64,000 nt of DNA from assembly GCA_021229015.1 (NCBI GenBank), contig CM037777.1:51532443-51596442 (forward strand), given 5' to 3'. The notes beneath the pieces are model-generated. The model was not told the origin of the DNA, made no database searches, and saw only the letters and a program-made list of their open reading frames with translations. The position numbers and the translations under genes were made by a program. Every line of letters begins with the position of its first letter. Position 1 is the first letter of the stretch. This DNA comes from Solen grandis. Its lineage: Eukaryota > Mollusca > Bivalvia > Adapedonta > Solenidae. Shown here in pieces: positions 56,801 to 64,000 of this stretch.

Positions 56801-59800
56801 TAGCAACTTTTGTGAAGGTTGACCCAAGGATCATCCCTGCCAAGTTAAATCAAATTCTGTCCAGTGGTTTCACAGGAGATGTTGTTTAAAGGTTTCTCTA
56901 TATACATATAAGGCAAATAAGCCCCGCCCCTGGCGGCCATGTTTTTTTACGGATCGGAATAATTTTAGCAAATTTGGTAGAGGTTGACCCAAGGAACATC
57001 TGTACCAAATTATTTTGAAATCTGGCCAGTAGTTTTGAAGGAGATGATTTTTAAAGTTTTCAAATTATTTTTCTTTTTGTAGCCATGGCAACCAGAGTTC
57101 TTCATGGATCAACTTTATTTTAGCAACTTTTGTAGAGCCGCACCCAAGGAACATTCCTGCCAAGTTTCATTAAATTCTGTCCAGCGGTTTCAGAGGAGAT
57201 GTCGTTTAAAGCAAATTGCTGACGACGGATGACGCACGACGCATGACGACGGACGCCAGACGAAGGATGATCACAAAAGGTTACCTTGAGCACTTTGTGC
57301 TCAGGTGAGCTAAAATGTTTACCTTGAAAATCACAACTAAAACTGTAAGCCTTTAAATGCCAAATTGAAGTACCATACCCTTTAAATTTGACCTTTGACC
57401 TTGAAGGATGACCTTGACCTATGCATGAAATAGAATGTATACAACACAAAGATGTGAAATATGTAAACAAAAAATCACAATTGCTAATCCATTGAGTTTT
57501 TAATAATCAACACAAAACTGTAAAATTTGAAGACATTTAAAAAAAAAATACTCTTTTTTATCTTCCTAAAATCATGACCAAAATCACACCTGCACAGGTT
57601 CACATGATGACAACAGTATACAAAGTTTTTTAAAAAAATATTGAAAAATGACAAAGAAATATCTATTTTAAAACTTGTCCAAAGTTATGGCAAAATAAGG
57701 TCAAAGGTCAAGGTCGATAGATTAGATATTGAGGTATATCTGAATAACCCTTGTCAAGATAAATAGGCAAAAAGTTATGGCCAACGTTAAAGTTTTTTGT
57801 TAAACATTTAAAAAAGGTCAAAGGTCAAGGTCAAAAGTCAAAAAGTGTAACATTGATGGAAAGGTCTTGCCACAAGGAATTCACATGAGAAATATCAGTG
57901 CCCTGTTGGTAACGGTTCTGAAATGACAGGCATTTTAAAGTTTTCAAAAGTTACAGCAAAAATAGGTCAATGGTCAAGGTCAAGGTCGAAAGATGAAATG
58001 TTGAGGTGTATTTCAATAGCCCTTGCAAAGATGAACATGCATACCAAAAATAAAAGTTGTATAGTAGAGAAGTTATGGCCAGCATTAAGATTCTGGACGA
58101 CGACAACGCAGACGCTGGAGTTACTACAATAGCTCGCATTTTTTTCTTCGAAATACAGACAAGCTAAAAAGATGAATGATGAGTATCAGATAACCTTTAC
58201 CTCGTGAATATTCATGTACAAATTCATGACCTGACAGTGTATGTTTTGTTGCCATGTAAACTGTATGGAATTTGCGCCACAATATTGTGTGAGCATACAG
58301 ATCAGACAACTCCTGGCAGGAGCTACTGCTCTAGGTCTGCTCTGGTTGCCAATGCATCAATAGTAAAGGGTTAAAACCTCTTCTCAGGATGACCAATAAA
58401 ATGATGTTTTGAAAAGAAGATACACTTTAAGCCTTATCTGACTTTACTTTGATGCACTATTTCATGTAAAATGGCATTACTGGGTGATTAAACTTGCAAA
58501 ACTAACTAGAATTACTACTGATGTGTTAAATATTCTTACATACCACTTTGACACAGAAAAGGCCTTGTCCAAAATTTCATTTAAAAGCAAGTTACATTTA
58601 AATATCTCCAAAACTGAAGAAGTTTGTGCCACAAAATTTTTCTATAGCTCCACAATATGTCATTTACAGCTACCCATCATAGTGATCATACATGCCAAGT
58701 TTCATTTAGATATATATATATCCAAAACTGAATAAGCATTTCATGCCACAAACTTTTGGACAAACTGAACAACCAACAGACCAATTAACTGGCAGGCAGA
58801 TTTCAGTATACCACCATATACATTTGTTTGCAGGGGGTATAATGACCAGACTGTATCAATTAAATCATATTACTCACACACAGACTGCTCACTTTGCTTT
58901 ACAGCACCTCCTAAAAAACAAAATGGCTGCCATAATCAAGAAGGACAACCCTCCCACCCCTAAAGTTATGAATTTTTGGGTCTTTCATAAAGTGCAATAA
59001 TCTATGCAACTTGCACAACGACCTCTTGCTACCAATCTAGCAATACTTACGCACTGAAAACGTGTTATTATCTCTTGTCATTGGTTTACAGCCTATAAAC
59101 TGTCCAACTGGGATGGAGCTGGAGCTGGTATCATACCTGCAAATAAAGTCAGACACTGTCAATGGTCCCTGTATGTTATTGATAATGAGCAATATAATAT
59201 ACCATCATGAGAAGATGATATTAGACAGATCAATAAAAAAGAGGGCCATAGAAGCCCTATATCGCTCACGTGAGTATAGGGTTACCCAAGGAACATCTGT
59301 ACTAAAACATTTTGAAATCTGCCCAGTAGTTTTGAAGGAGATGATTTTTAAAATTTTCATAATTCATTTCTTTCTATTGCCATGAAACACAAGTTCTACA
59401 TGAATCAGGTTTATTTTAGCAACTGTTGTGAAGGTTCACCCAAGTTCAGATAGTAAGAGTATTCAGTGTTCCCAGATGACCTGTACTTACAGGACAACTC
59501 CTGTCTCGTGGATAACCCTGGTCTCTCGGCCGTGATGGGCAAAGTACTGAGGTTCAATCTCCAGTGTGTGTTCCTCAGACTCCATCTCGTCACTTTTGAG
59601 GTATGAGAGTCCCTGAAACCAACACAACATTTGTACTGTGGTTACACTGAGAGTCCCTGAAACCAACATAACATCTGTACTGTGGTTACACTGACAGTCC
59701 CTGAAACCAACACAACATTTGTACTGTGGTTACACTGACAGTCCCTGAAACCAACACAACACTTGTACTGTGGTTACACTGACAGTCTCTGAAACCAACA

Positions 59801-62800
59801 CAACATTTGTACTGTGGTTACACTGACAGTCCCTGAAACCAACACAACACTTGTACTGTGGTTACACTGACAGTCCCTGAAACCAACACAACATTTGTAC
59901 TGTGTTACACTGACAGTCCCTGAAACCAACACAACACTTGTACTGTGGTTACACTGACAGTCCCTGAAACCAACACAACACTTGTACTGTGGTTACACTG
60001 ACAGTCCCTAAAACCAACACAACACTTGTACTGTGGTTACACAGACAGTCCCTGAAACCAACACAACATTTGTACTCTGGTTACACTGACAGTCCCTAAA
60101 ACCAACACAACATTTACACTGTGGTTACACTGACAGTCCCTGAAAACAACACAACATTTACACTGTGGTTACACTGACAGTCCCTAAAACCAACACATTT
60201 ACACTGTGGTTACACTGACAGTCCCTGAAACCTACACAACACTTGTACTGTGGTTACACTGACAGTCCCTGAAACCAACACAACATTCACACCGTGGTTA
60301 CACTGACAGTCCCTAAAACCAACACATTTACACTGACAGTCCCTGAAACCTACACAACATTTGTACTGTGGTTACACTGACAGTCCCTGAAACCAACACA
60401 ACATTTACACTGTGGTTACACTGACAGTCCCTGAAACCAACACATTTACACTGTGGTTACACTGACAGTCCCTGAAACCAACACAACACTTGTACTGTGG
60501 TTACACTGACAGTCCCTGAAACCAACACAACATTTACACTGTGGTTACACTGACAGTCCCTGAAACCAACACATTTACACTGTGGTTACACTGACAGTCC
60601 CTGAAACCAACACATTTACACTGTGGTTACACTAACAGTCCCTGAAACCAACACAACACTTGTACTGTGGTTACACTGACAGTCCCTGAAACCAACACAA
60701 TATTTACACTGTGGTTACACTGACAGTCCCTGAAACCAACACAACACTTGTACTGTGGTTACACTGACAGTCCCTGAAACCAACACAACACTTGTACTGT
60801 GGTTACACTGACAGTCCCTGAAACCAACACAACATTTACACTGTGGTTACACTGACAGTCCCTGAAACCAACACAACACTTGTACTGTGGTTACACTGAC
60901 AGTCCCTGAAACCAACACAACACTTGTACTGTGGTTACACTGACAGTCCCTGAAACCAACACAACATTTACACTGTGGTTACACTGACAGTCCCTGAAAC
61001 CAACACAACACTTGTACTGTGGTTACACTGACAGTACCTGAAACCAACACAACATTGTACTGTGGTTACACTGACAGTCCCTGAAACCAACACAACATTT
61101 ACACTGTGGTTACACTGACAGTCCCTGAAACCAACACAACATTGTACTGTGGTTACACTGACAGTCCCTGAAACCAACACAACATTTACACTGTGGTTAC
61201 ACTGACAGTCCCTGAAACCAACACAACATTTGTACTGTGGTTACACTGACAGTCCCTGAAACCAACACAACACTTGTACTGTGGTTACACTGACAGTCCC
61301 TAAAACCAACACAACATTTACTGTGGTTACACTGACAGTCCCTGAAACCAACACAACATTGTACTGTGGTTACACTGACAGTCCTAAACCAAACAACATT
61401 TACACTGTGGTTACACTGACAGTCCCTGAAACCAACAAACATTTACTGTGGTTACACTGACAGTCCTGAAACCAACACATTTACACTGTGGTTACACTGA
61501 CAGTCCCTGAAACCACACACACTTGTACTGTGGTTACACTGACAGTCCCTGAAACCAACCAACATTTACACTTTACACTGACAGTCCCTGAAACCACACA
61601 CATTTGTACTGTGGTTACACTGACAGCCCTGAAACCAACACAACATTTACATGTGGTTACACTGACAGTCCCTAAACCAACACAAATTTACTGTGTTACA
61701 CTGCAGTCCCTAAACCAACACAACACTTGTACTGTGGTTACACGACAGTCCCTAAACCAACACAACATTTACTGTGGTTACACTGACAGTCCCTGAAACC
61801 AACACAACATTTACACTGTGGTTACACTGACAGTCCCTGAAACCAACACATTTACACTGTGGTTAAACTGACAGTCCCTGAAACCAACACAACACTTGTA
61901 CTGTGGTTACACTGACAGTCCCTGAAACCAACACAACACTTGTACTGTGGTTACACTGACAGTCCCTGAAACCAACACAACATTTACACTGTGGTTACAC
62001 TGACAGTCCCTGAAACCAACACAACACTTGTACTGTGGTTAAACTGACAGTACCTGAAACCAACACAACATTTACACTGTGGTTACACAGACAGTCCCTG
62101 AAACCAACACAACATTTACACTGTGGTTACACTGACAGTCCCTAAAACCAACACATTTACACTGTGGTTACACTGACAGTACCTGAAACCAACACAACAG
62201 TTGTACTGTGGTTACACTGACAGTCCCTAAAACCAACACAACATTTACACTGTGGTTACACTGACAGTCCCTAAAACCAACACATTTACACTGTGGTTAC
62301 ACTGACAGTCCCTGAAACCAACACAACACTTGTACTGTGGTTACACTGACAGTCCCTAAAACCAACACAACACTTGTACTGTGGTTACACTGACAGTCCC
62401 TAAAACCAACACAACACTTGTACTGTGGTTACACTGACAGTCCCTAAAACCAACACAACACTTGTACTGTGGTTACACTGACAGTCCCTAAAACCAACAC
62501 AACACTTGTACTGTGGTTACTCTGAGGTTTAACAGTCTCTGAAACCTTTGTAATTAACAAAGTTTCAACCATCTGAGCTTAGTATATGAATTTACATTAC
62601 AATCAATAAAGTAAAAATGTACCGGTAAACTGGGTTATAACTAAATTAAAATAATAAAACTTAAGCACAATACACACATTAACTGGTAAAAATTATATGT
62701 TTGTTTATTGGGTTTAATGTCCCACCGACAGTATTTCAGTCATTTTAAAGACTATGTTTATTCACTAAGTTCACAAGTTGTTCAGCCAGATTTGGAGTCC

Positions 62801-63459
62801 TATTCATATAAACATGAAGTTTCTTTGGCTGTTTTCATGTTTAGTTTCCAGTCTTTGTTGTAGCCTTATCCAGCTACTCCAATTCTGTGTTATTGTACAA
62901 AAGGCCCCAAGTGCTCAATATATGCCATGGTATACAACAAAATGTGCTGGCAGCAAGTGACACTTTAAAAGGATCCACTGCATTTGCTGCACTGCATGTA
63001 TTAACATTGAAAAAAATTGTATCCAGATTTATAAAGAATAAAAGCAAAGAAACAATGCTCATATGATCTGTGTTATTCTAATATCTTTATAAACAAGCAT
63101 GTTCTTTGGAACACATGGGTCACCTGCTGAAGCATGACGGAAAAAGTGTGACGGACAGACAGACAACAGAAAAGTGATCCCTATGGGTCACCTCTGCTTA
63201 CAACAGGTGACACAAAACTTATGTTTGCTGTAATTTAATCATGCTTTATTACAATTTTGAAGCTGTTCTAGAATATGAAATCAATGAGTTGTATGGTACA
63301 GATAAGTTGCCTACCAGAGGGTCGGAGAGACGGAGTGTGATTGAATCTCCTGCTACCATGTTGTGAGTGGGGGTCACTGACTCAATGTCCATTTTGGTAA
63401 AATTCTGGACATATGCAGCCTTGCTGGGGAAAGCCTGCACCAAGGTTCCACTGGATTCC
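41580..63459 (-). CDS. SPRYD3-like SPRY domain protein, twelve exons, 5' end not seen
   Basis: Exons at 63315-63459, 59491-59612, 59051-59136, 55377-55497, 54782-55025, 53750-53805, 51930-52023, 49456-49546, 48265-48394, 44956-45034 and 44012-44146 join in phase without stops (about 434 codons). A final exon at 41580-41808 is open to a TGA but its phase does not fit, so one small exon is missing. The fourth and fifth exons encode a SPRY domain: KKGTIAMGLVPSNYAPNRQP, SIGYHADDGG, KGFFRKNGEKM and FYPCIGLHSTGE, close in pattern to the first SPRY domain of SPRYD3. The following 250 residues, with PGEKVKLNRLGNEYSGWLV, MKILFGISSEMSEK and LVDKYWLKVGNYQVSVEAKE, match no family I recognise. No membrane segment is seen. 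The region before 63459 lies outside the window. Confidence 0.8.
41940..43160. repeat. Mixed degraded repeats in the last intron
   Basis: At 41970-42320 the - strand resembles the family 2 interior (GGGGCC, TAACCAAAATTTCTA). At 42640-42960 two ~170-base copies share GAAAACTGCTAT and TTAGATCAATATCTGCAAGC. There is a (C)-rich run at 42550. No exon was found, although phase demands one in this intron. Confidence 0.45.
43173..43204. repeat. (CTAT)n microsatellite
   Basis: Eight uninterrupted units of ATCT/CTAT. Confidence 0.9.
43546..43836 (-). repeat. tRNA-derived SINE (family b), full length
   Basis: Read on the - strand: A box TGTGGCCGAGTGGTTAGAGC, B box GTGGGTTCAATCCCC, then GGTACCCTCCCTGGTATAG, GCATATAAGGGTAG and a tail with ATGACTGAAATACTGTCAAT and GATGTTAAACCCAAC. 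The tail is shared in part with family a, which suggests that both use one LINE partner. Fragments of the same tail lie at 54538-54612 and 62697-62757. Confidence 0.8.
44012..44146 (-). CDS. SPRYD3-like gene, exon (AMLCLEVFKN...)
   Basis: Acceptor GCTTTCAG, donor GCCCA|GTAAGT, 45 codons, phase 0 at both ends. It includes LVDKYWLKVGNYQVSVEAKE. Confidence 0.85.
44956..45034 (-). CDS. SPRYD3-like gene, exon (acidic, Ser-rich linker)
   Basis: Acceptor TACTGCAG, donor GAGAAG|GTAGAG. It encodes PVSILESSGEAEELPSVVPD, probably a flexible linker. Confidence 0.82.
45255..45385 (+). repeat. tRNA-derived SINE at the head of a minisatellite
   Basis: A box CAGTGGTCCAGTGGTAGG, B box AGGTTTGAGTCTGCC, then CTTGAGAAAGAAATTTACCC and CACAGGTGTAAATGGGTAC. 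The last bases run straight into the 39-bp array. Confidence 0.65.
45386..46128. repeat. 39-bp minisatellite
   Basis: About 19 copies of a unit beginning GGGGACTGAGAGGGTGGTAT followed by GATGCCATGACACTATAAT. Two long - strand open frames (253 and 234 codons, period 13 residues) are products of a stop-free unit divisible by 3. Confidence 0.95.
46384..47855 (-). mobile_element. Family 1 non-autonomous element, copy D
   Basis: On the - strand it begins AGCTCACCTGAGCACTTGTG with the matching half GCTCGGATGAGC, then GTCCGTCGTGCGTCGTC. It holds about nine copies of a ~145-base unit (for example GATATCATGTAGACAAACAT on the + strand) and ends GTGAGCGACACAGGGCC, ATCTT, GGCCCTCTTGT. The unit is the same as in copy B. 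Confidence 0.75.
48265..48394 (-). CDS. SPRYD3-like gene, exon (DQLPDMVIVEW...)
   Basis: Acceptor TGTCTACAG, donor CAACACAG|GTGGGT. It encodes TSLESGRTYKEDDMKILFGI and is phase-compatible with both neighbours. Confidence 0.85.
48768..49000 (+). repeat. SINE head with four perfect 50-bp copies
   Basis: An A-box-like CAGTGGTCAAGTGGTAGTG is followed by a 50-base unit starting GCAGGTCTGAAGATTGGGTT that carries the B-box-like GGGTTTAAGCTC. The unit occurs four times without a mismatch (48801-49000). Confidence 0.85.
49456..49546 (-). CDS. SPRYD3-like gene, exon (VQCGTKDGSDTYFG...)
   Basis: Acceptor CCTCCTATAG, donor CAAACAAG|GTAGAT. It encodes TYFGIIQQKKNWLKNFIRK, a basic amphipathic stretch. 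Confidence 0.85.
49560..50055. other. Intron without recognised features
   Basis: AT-rich DNA. No exon signal on either strand, and no repeat shared with the window. Confidence 0.45.
50060..50293. mobile_element. piggyBac-type MITE, 234 bp
   Basis: TTAA flanks both ends (50056-50059, 50294-50297). The ends CCCTTTCCCTCATA and TATGAGGGAAAGGG are perfect inverted repeats of 14 bases. The interior has the inverted pair GCGAACAGCATAAAACC. CCCTT ends and TTAA targets are the hallmark of piggyBac. Confidence 0.85.
50775..51050. repeat. Degraded repeat with GCAAGAGTACC end
   Basis: GCAAGAGTACCCCATGTGGATGCC-type sequence (shown only in part: GTGGATGCCAATGG) recurs at 56225-56262 as GCGAGTGCCAATGCTCGTCTG-type DNA. 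It is an end of another dispersed family; the other end was not defined. Confidence 0.4.
51105..51850. repeat. Two decayed copies of the piggyBac-type MITE family
   Basis: ACCTCATGAATATGCATG with GCAGACTCTGTACAATC (51118-51290, +) and, in reverse, CAGACAGGTCTTTCCAGGAG with GCTCAGATTCAACGCAGTC (51670-51850) recall the elements at 18311, 38728 and 58195. Borders are not clear. Confidence 0.45.
51930..52023 (-). CDS. SPRYD3-like gene, exon (SPGEKVKLNRLG...)
   Basis: Acceptor TTTTGTTACAG, donor TTCAAG|GTGAGG. It encodes NEYSGWLVLHNPKKDPVGFK. Its acceptor lies within 30 bases of a large minisatellite. Confidence 0.85.
52040..53345. repeat. CATCAT-type minisatellite (~24-bp higher-order unit)
   Basis: About 1.3 kb of ATCATC-based DNA with a frequent 24-base period (ATAATCATCAGCATCACCAT plus CATT). 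Open frames of 290 and 393 codons on the two strands consist only of Ile/Thr/Ser or Met/Ile/Val and are artefacts. Confidence 0.95.
53750..53805 (-). CDS. SPRYD3-like gene, 56-base exon
   Basis: Acceptor TTGTGTTACAG, donor GGATAAG|GTCAGT. It encodes RTMVPPAFATYKYGNLWI in the phase required by both neighbours. Confidence 0.8.
53860..54540. repeat. Inverted pair of related segments
   Basis: The + strand at 53880-54010 (GGGGTCACTATTCTACTTTT, GAGTTATCTGCCC) reappears in reverse at 54360-54480 (GGGCAGATAACTCAAAAAGT, AGTAGAATTGTAGACCCCC). Arms are about 130 bases with moderate identity and a ~350-base spacer, resembling a decayed foldback or two opposed copies. Confidence 0.6.
54782..55025 (-). 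CDS. SPRYD3-like gene, main SPRY exon
   Basis: Acceptor TTTATTACAG, donor GAACAG|GTGAGT, 244 bases. It encodes GDIMSFYVDFDKNKGFFRKN and LGFYPCIGLHSTGESVEIIE, the second half of the SPRY domain. Confidence 0.92.
55377..55497 (-). CDS. SPRYD3-like gene, SPRY exon
   Basis: Acceptor TGTACTTCAG, donor GATGGCGG|GTAAGT. It encodes GTIAMGLVPSNYAPNRQPGW and SIGYHADDGG, the most conserved strands of this SPRY subtype. Confidence 0.92.
55510..56300. other. Intron with weak repeat remnants
   Basis: No exon. A dispersed-repeat end (AAGAGCACCACATGCGAGTG) at about 56233. The rest is unremarkable. Confidence 0.45.
56303..57313 (-). mobile_element. Family 1 non-autonomous element, copy E
   Basis: On the - strand it begins AGCTCACCTGAGCACAAAGT and folds with GTGCTCAAGGTAACC, then CGTCTGGCGTCCGTCGTC, and three ~320-base double units with GGGGCGGGGCTTATTTGCC. 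It ends GGTGAGCGATTAGGGTTATC, ATGGGCC, TCTTGTTT. Unit content matches copies A and C. Confidence 0.7.
57325..58168 (-). repeat. Non-autonomous element with GAGCTATTGTAG end
   Basis: On the - strand it starts AGCTTGTCTGTATTTCGAAG, then GCGAGCTATTGTAGTAACTC and GCGTCTGCGTTGTCGTCGTC, which resembles the family 2 5' end (GAGCTTTTGTAGTCGCC). The interior has AAGGTCAAGGTC repeats. The other end is not clear. Confidence 0.5.
58195..58370 (+). mobile_element. piggyBac-type MITE copy
   Basis: The left end ACCTTTACCTCGTGAATATT and the right end AGTAAAGGG followed by TTAA (58371-58374). The left TTAA has decayed to ATAA. The interior GCAGGAGCTACTGC and GGTCTGCTCTGG matches the copy at 18311. Confidence 0.6.
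58380..59040. other. Intron with diffuse repeats
   Basis: Words such as ATATCCAAAACTGAA recur about 150 bases apart (58610 and 58720). No exon. Confidence 0.4.
59051..59136 (-). CDS. SPRYD3-like gene, exon (SPRY start)
   Basis: Acceptor TTATTTGCAG, donor CAGTGC|GTAAGT. It encodes SIPVGQFIGCKPMTRDNNTF, the entry into the SPRY domain. Confidence 0.88.
59237..59450 (-). mobile_element. Family 1 fragment (3' end)
   Basis: The - strand 3' end is ACGTGAGCGATATAGGGC, TTCT, ATGGCCCTCTTTT, preceded by GATTTCAAAATG-type unit sequence. The rest of the element is missing. Confidence 0.55.
59491..59612 (-). CDS. SPRYD3-like gene, exon (GLSYLKSDEMESEE...)
   Basis: Acceptor TTGGTTTCAG, donor TGTCCT|GTAAGT. 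It encodes HTLEIEPQYFAHHGRETRVI. The acceptor and its first exon bases are the seed of the minisatellite that begins directly upstream. Confidence 0.9.
59613..62530 (-). repeat. ~44-bp minisatellite made of 3' splice-site copies
   Basis: About 65-70 copies, some shortened to about 33 bases. Read on the - strand each unit ends TTGTGTTGGTTTCAG and is followed by GGACTGTCAGTGTAACC, so each repeats the acceptor of the next exon and its first bases (GGACT). It fills most of the intron before the exon at 59491-59612. Confidence 0.95.
62540..63090. other. Intron with a SINE tail fragment
   Basis: At 62697-62757 the - strand carries the family b tail (ATGACTGAAATACTGTCGG). Otherwise nothing was recognised. 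Confidence 0.5.
63092..63215 (-). mobile_element. Family 3 non-autonomous element copy
   Basis: On the - strand: GTGTCACCTGTTG at the 5' side, CAGCAGGTGACCCATG near the 3' side, the stem-loop TGTTC-CAAA-GAACA and TGCTTGTT at the end. The interior has GTCTGTCTGTCCGTC. Confidence 0.6.
63315..63459 (-). CDS. SPRYD3-like gene, first exon in the window
   Basis: Acceptor CTAACTTGCAG, donor CCTCTG|GTAGGC. It begins with the last base of a split codon and encodes ESSGTLVQAFPSKAAYVQNF and GDSITLRLSDPL. Upstream exons must exist. Confidence 0.82.
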
Positions 63460-63532
63460 CTGCAAGTTAGATGGTACTCACTGAACCCTTCACTCCAAAA
63501 TGATAACATCATGATGTTCACGTAACTCAATA

Positions 63533-64000
63533 AACAAGACGATCTCTCACCTGACAACTTGCTTAAAGAAATCATGATTTGGACCATGAGCCCAATATAT
63601 TTAAAACTCTTAGATGAGACTTAAAACCAATGAACATCTGTGCCAAAATATTTTCAAATCTGGCAAGTTAGTTTAGAGAAAAAGATTTTTAAAGTTTTTC
63701 TCTTCATACATATATATAGATATATATGTAAGCAAACTTAAGCCCCACCCCTAGCAGCCATATTTTTCTTTGGATAAAAATGTTCAAACAATTTTGAAAG
63801 AGATCATCTGTGCCAAACTATTTTTATTTAAAGTTGGCCATTGTTTTTTTCAAAGAAAAGAATGTTAAAGTTTTCATCTGATTTTTCTTTCTATTACCAT
63901 AGCAACAATATTTCTGCATAGAATCACATTCTTTGAACAACTATTAAAGGGCATCACCAAAGGAACATCCAAGTAAACTTTATTCAAAACTGGGTTCAGA
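63533..64000 (-). mobile_element. Degraded family 1 element, runs off the window
   Basis: The - strand 3' end GTCAGGTGAGAGATCGTCTTG, without a clear stem-loop, is preceded by ATTTGAAAATATTTTGGC and GGGGTGGGGCTTAAG words as in copies A and E. Confidence 0.5.

Noticed and set aside
60968..61796. Repeat-protein-like open frames in the 44-base array
   Set aside because: The unit length is not constant and frames break often. The array lies in an intron.

Overview
The window looks like nuclear DNA from an invertebrate animal, most probably a bivalve mollusc. Coding exons are short and separated by kilobase introns with GT-AG borders, the DNA is AT-rich, and it is packed with tRNA-derived SINEs of the V-SINE type and with short non-autonomous elements of the kind common in bivalve genomes. 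The species assignment is an inference from these repeat families. There are two gaps of exactly 100 N (403-502 and 41416-41515), so order and orientation across them depend on scaffolding.

Left part (1-4.8 kb): the last three coding exons of the exosome subunit gene EXOSC8 (Rrp43) on the + strand, ending at 4711. From 4.8 to 27 kb there is almost only repeat DNA: SINE copies, a Tc1-like relic, a 5'-truncated Gypsy LTR retrotransposon on the - strand (about 7359-11395), foldback and MITE-type elements, and a run of non-autonomous elements with 145-200 bp internal tandem repeats (21.4-27.2 kb). Two isolated exon-like segments (14589-14667 + and 15395-15471 -) are the only unassigned gene-like signals here.

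Middle (27.3-41.3 kb): a + strand gene of at least ten phase-consistent coding exons, with its start codon at 27315, encoding a protein with cysteine-containing leucine-rich repeats followed by a SPRY-like domain. Its 3' end is not seen before the gap at 41.4 kb. Right part (41.6-63.5 kb): a - strand gene of twelve recognised exons encoding a SPRY domain resembling the first SPRY domain of SPRYD3, then a long uncharacterised region and a stop codon at 41580. Its 5' exons lie beyond the window, or elsewhere. The two genes meet tail to tail at the gap, which leaves open that one contig is misoriented and that both are parts of a single gene.

The introns hold many minisatellites. Two of them are built from the exon borders themselves: one multiplies a 5' splice site (33731-33957) and one multiplies a 3' splice site about 65-70 times (59613-62530). 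Three repeat families with different interiors share one 3' end design, a short stem-loop followed by CTCTTGT, together with subterminal inverted repeats. This resembles Helentron-associated elements and suggests a shared mobilising machinery. No bacterial-type operon, CRISPR array or functional RNA gene was found.
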